DNA of 64,000 nt from Geodermatophilus nigrescens (lineage in GTDB: Bacteria > Actinomycetota > Actinomycetes > Mycobacteriales > Geodermatophilaceae): positions 558,001 through 622,000 of the forward strand of contig NZ_FQVX01000003.1 of NCBI RefSeq assembly GCF_900129495.1, written 5' to 3'. The notes beneath the pieces were generated by a model. The model ran no database searches. It was not told where the DNA came from and was given only the letters and a program-made list of their open reading frames with translations. Of this stretch, positions 57,356-64,000 are shown piece after piece (within the stretch, counting starts at the first letter, position 1; each line of letters starts with the position of its first letter). The position numbers and the translations under genes are program-made.

Positions 57356-58975
57356 ATGGCCACACCAGGCTCCCCGGCAGGCGGCTCGGCGGGAACGCCG
57401 ACCGACCTGGGCAAGGGCGCGACCGGGGCGCACGGCGAGGACGGCAGCGCTGCCGCGGGGGCGCCGCTCGCCGTCGAGCTGCGCGGCATCACCAAGCGCT
57501 TCCCCGGCGTCGTCGCCAACAAGGACATCGAGCTGCGCGTCCGGCGCGGCGAGGTGCACGCGATCGTGGGGGAGAACGGCGCCGGCAAGTCGACGCTGAT
57601 GAAGACCCTCTACGGGATGCACCGCCCCGACGAGGGCTCGATCCTGCTGCACGGGCGCGAGGTGCACTTCAAGAGCCCGGCCGACGCGATCGCCGCGGGG
57701 ATCGGCATGGTGCACCAGCACTTCATGCTGGCCGACTACCTGACCGTGCTGGAGAACGTGGTGCTGGGCGCCGAGAAGGCGCACGGCATCGGCGCGGAGG
57801 CCCGCCGGCGGATCCGCGAGATCTCCGACGCCTACGCCCTCGGCCTCGACCCCGACGTCCTCGTCGAGGACCTCGGCGTCGGCGACCGGCAGCGGGTCGA
57901 GATCGCCAAGGTCCTCTACCGCGGCGCCACGACGCTGATCCTCGACGAGCCGACCGCGGTCCTCGTGCCGCAGGAGGTCGACGAGCTGTTCGGCAACCTC
58001 GCCGAGCTCAAGCGCGAGGGCCTGACGGTCATCTTCATCTCGCACAAGCTCGACGAGGTCCGCAAGGTCGCCGACTCGATCACCGTCATCCGCCGCGGCA
58101 CCACGGTCGGCACCGCCGACCCGAAGACGACGACGGCGCGCCAGCTCGCCGAGCTCATGGTCGGCACCGAGCTGCCCTCGCCGGAGATCCGCACCTCCAC
58201 CGTGCGCGAGACGCCGGTGCTCCAGCTGCGCGACGTCACCGTCGCCGCGCCCACCGGCCGCCCGCCGGTCGACGACGTCACGCTGACCGTCCGCGAGGGC
58301 GAGGTCGTGGGCATCGCCGGCGTCGAGGGCAACGGCCAGGCCGAGCTCGTCGACGCCGTCATGGGCCTGCGCGCCCTCGCCGCCGGCACCGTGCTGCTCG
58401 GCCCCGACGACATCACCGCGTGGAGCACCCGCGCCCGCCGCGACGCCGGGCTCGGGTTCATCCCCGAGGACCGCCACCGCCAGGGCATGCTGCTCGAGGC
58501 GCCGCTGTGGGAGAACCGCATCCTCGGACACCAGACCCGGCCGCCGGCGGTCAAGGGACCCTTCATCGACCGCCGCGGCGCGCGTACCGACACCGCGCGG
58601 ATCATGCGCGACTACGACGTCCGCGCCCCGGGCCCGGACACCCTGGCCGTCGCGCTGTCCGGTGGCAACCAGCAGAAGCTGATCGTCGGCCGCGAGATGA
58701 GCGCCGCCCCGCGGCTGCTGCTCGCCGCCCACCCGACCCGCGGTGTCGACGTCGGCGCGCAGGGGGCGATCTGGCGGCTGCTCGAGGAGGCCCGCGCCGA
58801 GGGGATGGGCATCCTGCTCATCTCGGCCGACCTCGACGAGCTGATCGGCCTGTCCGACACGCTGCACGTCATGCTGCGCGGCCGGCTGGTGGCCACCCTC
58901 GACCCGTCCGCGGTCACCCCCGAGGAGCTCGGCGGGTACATGACCGGGGCCCGGACGACGGCGGGTGCGGCGTGA
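57356..58975 (+). CDS. ABC transporter ATPase for nucleosides (dual-domain)
   Basis: A 539-residue fused double ATPase of the RbsA/NupO class. The first domain has Walker A GENGAGKST, signature LGVGDRQRVE and Walker B LILDEPTAVL. The second has a degenerate Walker A (GVEGNGQAEL), signature LSGGNQQK and a Walker B without the catalytic Glu (LLLAAHPTRGVD), which is normal for this class. Residues 1-40 are a Gly/Ala-rich extension. ATG 57356 follows AGGAGGGG by 6 bases. It energises the two permeases encoded next and overlaps the first by GTGA. Confidence 0.94.
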   Translation: MATPGSPAGGSAGTPTDLGKGATGAHGEDGSAAAGAPLAVELRGITKRFPGVVANKDIELRVRRGEVHAIVGENGAGKSTLMKTLYGMHRPDEGSILLHGREVHFKSPADAIAAGIGMVHQHFMLADYLTVLENVVLGAEKAHGIGAEARRRIREISDAYALGLDPDVLVEDLGVGDRQRVEIAKVLYRGATTLILDEPTAVLVPQEVDELFGNLAELKREGLTVIFISHKLDEVRKVADSITVIRRGTTVGTADPKTTTARQLAELMVGTELPSPEIRTSTVRETPVLQLRDVTVAAPTGRPPVDDVTLTVREGEVVGIAGVEGNGQAELVDAVMGLRALAAGTVLLGPDDITAWSTRARRDAGLGFIPEDRHRQGMLLEAPLWENRILGHQTRPPAVKGPFIDRRGARTDTARIMRDYDVRAPGPDTLAVALSGGNQQKLIVGREMSAAPRLLLAAHPTRGVDVGAQGAIWRLLEEARAEGMGILLISADLDELIGLSDTLHVMLRGRLVATLDPSAVTPEELGGYMTGARTTAGAA

Positions 58976-60228
58976 ACGTCCTCCGCAAGATCGGGCTGGC
59001 GCTCTTCGCGCCGGTCCTCGCCGTCGTCGTCGCCGTCGTCATCTCCTCGGCCGTCATGGCCGCGCTGCAGGTCGACCCGTTCGAGGTCTTCGCCGTCATG
59101 GTCGACTTCGGCGACACCCCGTCCCAGCAGGTCACCGCCCTCGTGGTGATCCTCAACCGGGCGGTGCCGCTGTTCCTGGCCGGCCTCGCGGTGGCCATCG
59201 CCTTCCGCATGGGCCTGTTCAACATCGGCGTCGAGGGCCAGTACCGGCTGGCCACGATCCTCGCCGCGGGCGTCGGCGCCGCCGTCGCGCTGCCGGGCCC
59301 GCTGCACGTGCTGCTCATCGTGGTCGTGGCGATGGCCGTGGCCGCCATCTGGGCCGGCATCGTCGCGGTGCTCAAGGTGACCCGCGGCGTCAGCGAGGTC
59401 ATCAGCTCGATCATGCTCAACGTCATCGCGCTGGGCATCGCCTCGTTCCTGCTCACCGGCCCGCTGCGGGGCAGCCCCGAGGGCGCCTCGATCATCGCCA
59501 CCGCCGAGATCCCCGAGTCCGGCTGGATGCCGAGCCTCAACGGCGTCTTCGGGCTGCTCGGCCTGGCCACCCCGCCGCGGCAGCTCTACGGCTTCCTGCT
59601 CGTCGCGGTCGTGGTGGGCGCGGTCATCGCCGTGCTGCTCAACCGGACCCGCTTCGGCTTCGACCTGCGCGCGGCGGGCCTGTCGCCGTCGGCGGCCAGC
59701 GCCAGCGGCGTCGACTCCCGCGGCATGGTCGTCAAGACGATGCTGCTGTCCGGCGCCGTCGCCGGGCTGATCGGCATGCCCGACCTGCTCGGCTCCACCC
59801 ACGCCTACACCACCGACTTCACCTCGGGGCTGGGCTTCCTGGGCATCGCGGTGGCGCTGCTCGGCCGCAACAAGCCCGTCGGCATCGCCCTCGGCGCGCT
59901 GCTGTTCGCCTTCCTCGACCGGTCGCTGGTGCCGCTGCAGATCCAGGACTTCCCGGCCTCGGTCGTGACGATCATCCAGGGCACGATCGTGCTCGCCGTG
60001 GTCGTGGCCAACGAGATCGCCCGCCGGGTGGCCCGCCGCTCCGCGGAGCGCGGCTCGGCGGCCCCCGCCGTCGTCGCCGGCGACGGCAGCACCGGCCCGG
60101 GGCAGGCCGCCTCGGGCGCCGCGTCCGACGGCGGCGCCGCCGACGGCGGGGTGGGCACCGGGGCCGGTGTGAGCCGGTCGGCCGGGGCAGGCCAGCGTTC
60201 CGACGAGCGTCAGGAGTCCGGGCTGTGA
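58972..60228 (+). CDS. nucleoside ABC transporter permease 1
   Basis: A 418-residue BPD_transp_2 permease with about ten helices. FRMGLFNIGVEGQYRLATIL and VSEVISSIMLNVIALGIASF are hallmarks of the nucleoside (NupP/YufP) branch. The last ~60 residues are a Gly/Ala/Ser-rich cytosolic tail not needed in relatives. It overlaps the ATPase and the second permease genes by GTGA at both ends. Confidence 0.93.
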   Translation: MNVLRKIGLALFAPVLAVVVAVVISSAVMAALQVDPFEVFAVMVDFGDTPSQQVTALVVILNRAVPLFLAGLAVAIAFRMGLFNIGVEGQYRLATILAAGVGAAVALPGPLHVLLIVVVAMAVAAIWAGIVAVLKVTRGVSEVISSIMLNVIALGIASFLLTGPLRGSPEGASIIATAEIPESGWMPSLNGVFGLLGLATPPRQLYGFLLVAVVVGAVIAVLLNRTRFGFDLRAAGLSPSAASASGVDSRGMVVKTMLLSGAVAGLIGMPDLLGSTHAYTTDFTSGLGFLGIAVALLGRNKPVGIALGALLFAFLDRSLVPLQIQDFPASVVTIIQGTIVLAVVVANEIARRVARRSAERGSAAPAVVAGDGSTGPGQAASGAASDGGAADGGVGTGAGVSRSAGAGQRSDERQESGL

Positions 60229-61508
60229 GCACCGTGGCCACCCCACCCAGCGGGACCCGGCCGAGCCGCGGACCGCTGACCGACCTGTTCACCGGCGGCG
60301 GGCGGTCCCGCCGCCTGATGTGGCTGCTGCTCGGCGTCGTGCTGCTCGTCTCGCTGGTCCGGGTGATCAGCGGCGAGGCGCAGCTCACCAGCTCCTCGAC
60401 GATCGCCGCGGCCCTGCTGCTGGCGGTGCCGATCGGCCTGGCCGCGCTGGGCGGCCTGTTCGCCGAGCGCGCCGGCGTCGTCAACATCGGCCTCGACGGG
60501 ATGATGACGCTCGGCACCTGGGGCGCCGGGTTCGCCGGCTACCAGTGGGGCTGGGGCGCCGCCGTCGTCGGCGGGCTGCTGTTCGGCGCGGTCGGCGGCC
60601 TGCTGCACGCGCTGGCCACCGTCACCTTCGGCGTCGACCACGTGGTCTCCGGCGTGGCGATCAACATCCTGGCCGGCGGCGTCGTGCGGTTCCTCTCCGA
60701 GCTGCTCTACACCGACAACCCGGCCGGCGGCGGCGTCACGCAGTCCCCGCCGGTCGACGGCAACCCGCCGTCGTTCTCGGTGCCGGTGCTGTCCTCGGGG
60801 CCGGACCTGCTCGGCTCGCTGGAGCGCCAGCGCTGGTTCCTCGTCAGCGACGTGGCGGGCATCCTGCGCGGGCTCACCAGCGGCATCGGCCTGCTGACGC
60901 TCATCGCGGTGCTGCTCGTCCCGGCGAGCTACCTGCTGCTGTGGCGCACCTCCTTCGGGCTGCGCCTGCGCTCGTGCGGGGAGAACCCGGCCGCCGCCGA
61001 CTCGCTCGGCGTGCCGGTCTACCGCCTCAAGTACATCGCGGTGGTCATCTCCGGCGCGCTGGCCGGCCTGGGTGGCGTCTTCCTCGTCTTCATCGCGGGG
61101 ATCTACCGCGAGGGCCAGGTCAACGGGCGCGGGTTCATCGGCCTCGCCGCGCTGATCTTCGGCAACTGGCGCCCCGGCGGGCTCGCGGCCGGCGCCGGCC
61201 TGTTCGGGTTCACCGACGCGCTGCAGCTGCGCAGCCGCTCCGCCGTCGTCGCGCTGTTCCTGCTGGTGGCGATCCTGCTCGCGGTGATCGCGGTCGTGCA
61301 GGCCCGGCGCGGCAAGCTGCTGCCGGCGGGCATCGCCGCCGTCGTGGCCGCGGCCGCGCTGGTCGGCTTCCTCACCGTCGACGAGCTGCCGCCGGGCCTG
61401 GTGTCGTTCACGCCGCACTTGACCACGCTGCTGGTCCTGTCGCTGGCGTCCCAGCGGCTGCGGATGCCCAAGGCCGACGGGCTGGTCTACCGACGAGGAG
61501 AGCACTAG
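60225..61508 (+). CDS. nucleoside ABC transporter permease 2
   Basis: A 427-residue BPD_transp_2 permease of the NupQ/YufQ branch. GLFAERAGVVNIGLDGMMTL and FGVDHVVSGVAINILAGG are the family blocks, and GLGGVFLVFIAGIYREGQVN lies near the C-terminal coupling region. Two extra helices extend the end. Its stop is immediately followed by the cdd ATG with no gap. Confidence 0.93.
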   Translation: MSTVATPPSGTRPSRGPLTDLFTGGGRSRRLMWLLLGVVLLVSLVRVISGEAQLTSSSTIAAALLLAVPIGLAALGGLFAERAGVVNIGLDGMMTLGTWGAGFAGYQWGWGAAVVGGLLFGAVGGLLHALATVTFGVDHVVSGVAINILAGGVVRFLSELLYTDNPAGGGVTQSPPVDGNPPSFSVPVLSSGPDLLGSLERQRWFLVSDVAGILRGLTSGIGLLTLIAVLLVPASYLLLWRTSFGLRLRSCGENPAAADSLGVPVYRLKYIAVVISGALAGLGGVFLVFIAGIYREGQVNGRGFIGLAALIFGNWRPGGLAAGAGLFGFTDALQLRSRSAVVALFLLVAILLAVIAVVQARRGKLLPAGIAAVVAAAALVGFLTVDELPPGLVSFTPHLTTLLVLSLASQRLRMPKADGLVYRRGEH

Positions 61509-61952
61509 ATGGCGGACGTCGACTGGGAGGCGCTGCGCGCGGCGGCCCGGGAGGCCATGACGCACGCCTACGCGCCGTACTCGCGGTTCCCCGTGGGCGT
61601 GGCCGGGCTGGTCGACGACGGCCGGGTGGTCACCGGCTGCAACGTCGAGAACGCCAGCTACGGCCTGGGGCTGTGCGCCGAGTGCGGGATGGTCAGCGAC
61701 CTCGCCCGCACCGGTGGCGGCCGGCTGGTCGCGGTGGCCTGCGTCGGCGGCGACGGGCAGCCGCTCATGCCGTGCGGGCGCTGCCGCCAGCTGCTGTGGG
61801 AGCACGGCGGCGCCGACATGCTCATCGAGACGGTGTCGCTGGGCATCGTGCCCATGCGCGAGGTGCTGCCCGACGCCTTCGGCCCCGAGGACCTGGTGGC
61901 CGCGGCCGCCCGGGACGGCGGCGCGGGCGCGGGCGAGGGGGGACGGGGCTGA
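61509..61952 (+). CDS. cdd: cytidine deaminase
   Basis: A 147-residue homotetramer-type cytidine deaminase. The zinc site is C-A-E (LCAECGMVSDL) plus PCGRCRQLL, and YAPYSRFPVGVAGLV and GCNVENASYG bind the ribose and base. It converts (deoxy)cytidine to (deoxy)uridine. It starts at the base after the permease stop, with its ribosome site inside the permease gene (GAGGAGAG), and overlaps deoA by TGATG. This pairs uptake directly with salvage. Confidence 0.96.
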   Translation: MADVDWEALRAAAREAMTHAYAPYSRFPVGVAGLVDDGRVVTGCNVENASYGLGLCAECGMVSDLARTGGGRLVAVACVGGDGQPLMPCGRCRQLLWEHGGADMLIETVSLGIVPMREVLPDAFGPEDLVAAAARDGGAGAGEGGRG

Positions 61953-63223
61953 TGGACGCCATCGACGTGCTGCGCGCCAAGCGCGACGGCGGGGAACTCA
62001 CGCCCGAGCAGATCCGCTGGGTCATCGGCGCCTACACCGACGGCACCGTTCCTGACGAGCAGATGAGCGCGCTGCTCATGGCGGTGTTCTTCCGGGGCAT
62101 GTCGCCGGGCGAGCTGTCGGTCTGGACGCAGGCGATGATCGACTCCGGCGAGCGCAAGGACCTGTCCTCGCTGGGCCGCCCGACCGCCGACAAGCACTCC
62201 ACCGGCGGGGTGGGCGACAAGATCACGCTGCCGCTGGCGCCGCTGGTCGCCGCGTGCGGGGTCGCGGTGCCGCAGCTGTCGGGTCGCGGTCTCGGGCACA
62301 CCGGCGGCACGCTGGACAAGCTCGAGTCGATCCCCGGCTGGCGCGCCGACGTGCACGAGGACGCCTACCTGCGGCAGCTCGCCGAGGTGGGCGCGGTGAT
62401 CTGCGCGGCCGGGCACGACCTCGCGCCCGCGGACAAGAAGCTCTACGCGCTGCGCGACGTGACGGCGACGGTCGAGTCCATCCCGCTGATCGCCAGCTCG
62501 ATCATGAGCAAGAAGATCGCCGAGGGCGCCGACGCGCTCGTGCTCGACGTCAAGACCGGGTCCGGGGCGTTCATGAAGGACCCGGAGGCCTCCCGCGAGC
62601 TGGCCCGCACGATGGTCGGCCTGGGCGAGGCGGCCGGGGTGAACACCGTGGCGCTGGTGACCGCGATGGACCGGCCGCTCGGCCGCGCCGCGGGCAACGC
62701 CGTCGAGGTGGCCGAGTCGGTGGAGGTGCTCGCCGGCGGCGGCCCGGCCGACGTCGTCGAGCTGACCCTCGCCCTGGCGCGCGAGATGCTCACCGGCGCC
62801 GGGCGGCCCGACGTCGACCCCGCCGACGCGCTGCGCGACGGCCGGGCCATGGACGTGTGGCGGCGGATGGTCGCCGCGCAGGGCGGGGACCCCGACGCCC
62901 CGCTGCCGCAGCCGGCGGAGCGGCACGTCGTGACCGCCCCGGCCACCGGCACGCTGACCCGGCTGGACGCCTACGCCCTCGGTGTCGCCGCGTGGCGGCT
63001 CGGGGCCGGGCGGGCGCGCAAGGAGGACCCGGTCTCGGCCGCGGCCGGCGTCACCTGGACGGCGACAGTGGGGGAGCAGGTGACCGAGGGCCAGCCGCTG
63101 CTGGAGCTGCACACCGACGACCCCGCGCGCATCGAGCGGGCGCTGGAGGCCCTGGAGGACGCCGTCGGCGTGGACACCGGCGACGAGCCGCTGCCGCTGC
63201 TGCTGGACCGCATCTCGGCTTGA
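61952..63223 (+). CDS. deoA: thymidine phosphorylase
   Basis: A 423-residue pyrimidine nucleoside phosphorylase. KHSTGGVGDKITLPLAPLVA is the phosphate-binding signature, LSGRGLGHTGGTLDKLES and KTGSGAFMKD are active-site blocks, and SSIMSKKIAEGADALVLDVK completes the core. It cleaves thymidine or deoxyuridine to base and deoxyribose-1-phosphate. With cdd it degrades imported pyrimidine nucleosides. The order cdd-deoA matches Rv3315c-Rv3314c. Confidence 0.96.
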   Translation: MDAIDVLRAKRDGGELTPEQIRWVIGAYTDGTVPDEQMSALLMAVFFRGMSPGELSVWTQAMIDSGERKDLSSLGRPTADKHSTGGVGDKITLPLAPLVAACGVAVPQLSGRGLGHTGGTLDKLESIPGWRADVHEDAYLRQLAEVGAVICAAGHDLAPADKKLYALRDVTATVESIPLIASSIMSKKIAEGADALVLDVKTGSGAFMKDPEASRELARTMVGLGEAAGVNTVALVTAMDRPLGRAAGNAVEVAESVEVLAGGGPADVVELTLALAREMLTGAGRPDVDPADALRDGRAMDVWRRMVAAQGGDPDAPLPQPAERHVVTAPATGTLTRLDAYALGVAAWRLGAGRARKEDPVSAAAGVTWTATVGEQVTEGQPLLELHTDDPARIERALEALEDAVGVDTGDEPLPLLLDRISA

Positions 63224-63230
63224 CGAGCGG

Positions 63231-63270
63231 GCCCTCCGTGCGCACGTCCGCGGACATGCGCACGGAGGGC
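63231..63270 (+). terminator. terminator of the nucleoside salvage operon
   Basis: GCCCTCCGTGCGCA and TGCGCACGGAGGGC form a perfect 14-bp stem, with GTCCGCGGAC nested inside, 7 bases after the deoA stop. Confidence 0.85.
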
Positions 63271-63311
63271 GGTCGGCGCAGGGCCGGAACCGAGGAGCAG
63301 ACTGGGTCCTC

Positions 63312-64000
63312 GTGACCAGCACGTCCGCGGCGCCGACCTCCGCCGCCGCCCCGCAGGCCGGGGCGCCCCTCGACCCGGACGCGGCGATCTCGGTCCGCGG
63401 GCTGGTGAAGCGCTACGGCGCCGCCACCGCCGTCGACGGCCTCGACCTCGACATCCGCCGGGGCGAGATCTTCGCGCTGCTCGGCCCCAACGGCGCCGGC
63501 AAGACGACGACGGTCGAGATCTGCGAGGGCTTCCGCGACCGCGACGGCGGCGAGGTGCGGGTGCTCGGCACCGACCCGGCCTCGGGCGGGCGCCGGTGGA
63601 AGGCGCAGCTGGGCATCGTGCTGCAGTCCGGCGCGGGCGACAGCCAGCTCACCTGCCGCGAGCTGCTGCGGGCGCAGGCGTCCTACTTCCCCGATCCGCG
63701 CGACCCCGACGAGGTGCTCGAGCTGGTCGGCCTGACGGAGAAGGCGGGCTCGCGTGGCCGGTCGCTGTCGGGCGGGCAGCGCCGCCGGCTCGACGTCGCG
63801 CTCGGCATCGTCGGCCGGCCCACCCTGCTGTTCCTCGACGAGCCGACCACCGGCTTCGACCCCGAGGCCCGCCGGCAGTTCTGGTCGCTGATCCGGTCGC
63901 TGCGCGACCTGGGCACCACCATGCTCCTGACCACCCACTACCTCGACGAGGCCGAGGCGCTCGCCGACCGGGTCGGCGTGATCGCCCGCGGCCGGCTGGC
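63312..64000 (+). CDS. ABC transporter ATP-binding protein (ABC-2 exporter type), 3' end outside window
   Basis: The 229 visible residues form an almost complete ATPase domain: Walker A LLGPNGAGKTTTVEICEG, signature SLSGGQRRRLDVALGI, Walker B LLFLDEPTTGFDPEARRQ and the H-loop LLTTHYLDEAEAL. This is the DrrA/CcmA-like class that pairs with an ABC-2 permease, which would lie past the edge. GTG 63312 is 8 bases after CAGACT, without a ribosome site. The first ~20 residues are Ala/Ser-rich. The substrate is unknown. Confidence 0.92.
   Translation, partial: MTSTSAAPTSAAAPQAGAPLDPDAAISVRGLVKRYGAATAVDGLDLDIRRGEIFALLGPNGAGKTTTVEICEGFRDRDGGEVRVLGTDPASGGRRWKAQLGIVLQSGAGDSQLTCRELLRAQASYFPDPRDPDEVLELVGLTEKAGSRGRSLSGGQRRRLDVALGIVGRPTLLFLDEPTTGFDPEARRQFWSLIRSLRDLGTTMLLTTHYLDEAEALADRVGVIARGRL

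Overview
The window is about 74% GC, dense, and rich in GTG starts, short stop/start overlaps (GTGA, ATGA, TGATG) and apparently leaderless promoters. Protein families (WhiB, DUF5319, GuaB3, PerM-like, DUF3017, DUF5336-like, ECF41) place it in a chromosome of the Actinomycetota. The overall character fits a Geodermatophilaceae-like organism, but that rank is inference. No rRNA, tRNA, CRISPR array, insertion sequence or prophage was seen.

Layout. (1) 1-6.3 kb: end of an alpha/beta hydrolase gene, the tRNA t6A genes tsaB-rimI-tsaD, an opposing THUMP-like methyltransferase, then groES-groEL behind a CIRCE/HrcA site. (2) 6.3-14 kb: a MarR unit, whiB3, a BldM-type orphan regulator with a degenerate receiver, small DUF genes, and guaB-guaB3-guaA. 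The order tsaB-rimI-tsaD-groES-groEL-whiB-DUF5319-guaB-guaB3-guaA matches the M. tuberculosis Rv3421c-Rv3396c neighbourhood. (3) 14-27.5 kb, the most accessory part: a secreted PQQ-type sugar dehydrogenase with PA14 domains, a WYL regulator/hydrolase pair around a 47-bp dyad, a divergent PspC envelope-stress module with its two-component system, a Tat-exported acetamidase, a secreted M28 peptidase, and an ECF41 sigma factor unit (CMD protein, sigma factor, PIG-L deacetylase) with a matching promoter. (4) 27.5-41.8 kb: chorismate mutase with a Phe-Tyr-Tyr leader peptide and terminator, pcrA/uvrD, an M23 peptidase, a lipase, a membrane protein with a degenerate B12-domain protein, sucCD, an antigen-84-like PYGQ-repeat membrane protein, PerM, purNH and a pentapeptide protein. 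This parallels Rv0948c-Rv0957. (5) 41.9-54.6 kb: folD-DUF3017-mdh-icd, a DUF559 nuclease-like gene behind a dyad, a CAP-like membrane protein, a CNNM transporter, galE, a HisC-type aminotransferase, trpS, a 2H phosphoesterase and YihY. (6) 54.5-64 kb: a D-Ala-D-Ala carboxypeptidase gene that overlaps yihY tail to tail by 116 bp, then a nucleoside uptake and salvage locus (BMP lipoprotein, ABC ATPase, two permeases, cdd, deoA) and the start of an ABC-2 type exporter ATPase.

Together the core genes cover purine synthesis (purN, purH, guaB, guaA, folD), the TCA cycle (sucCD, mdh, icd), proteostasis, tRNA modification and nucleoside salvage. Regulatory signals with direct sequence support are the CIRCE box, the ECF41 promoter, the aromatic leader/attenuator, the WYL and MarR operators, four CRP/GlxR-like boxes and a repeated -10 element placed 7-9 bases before start codons.
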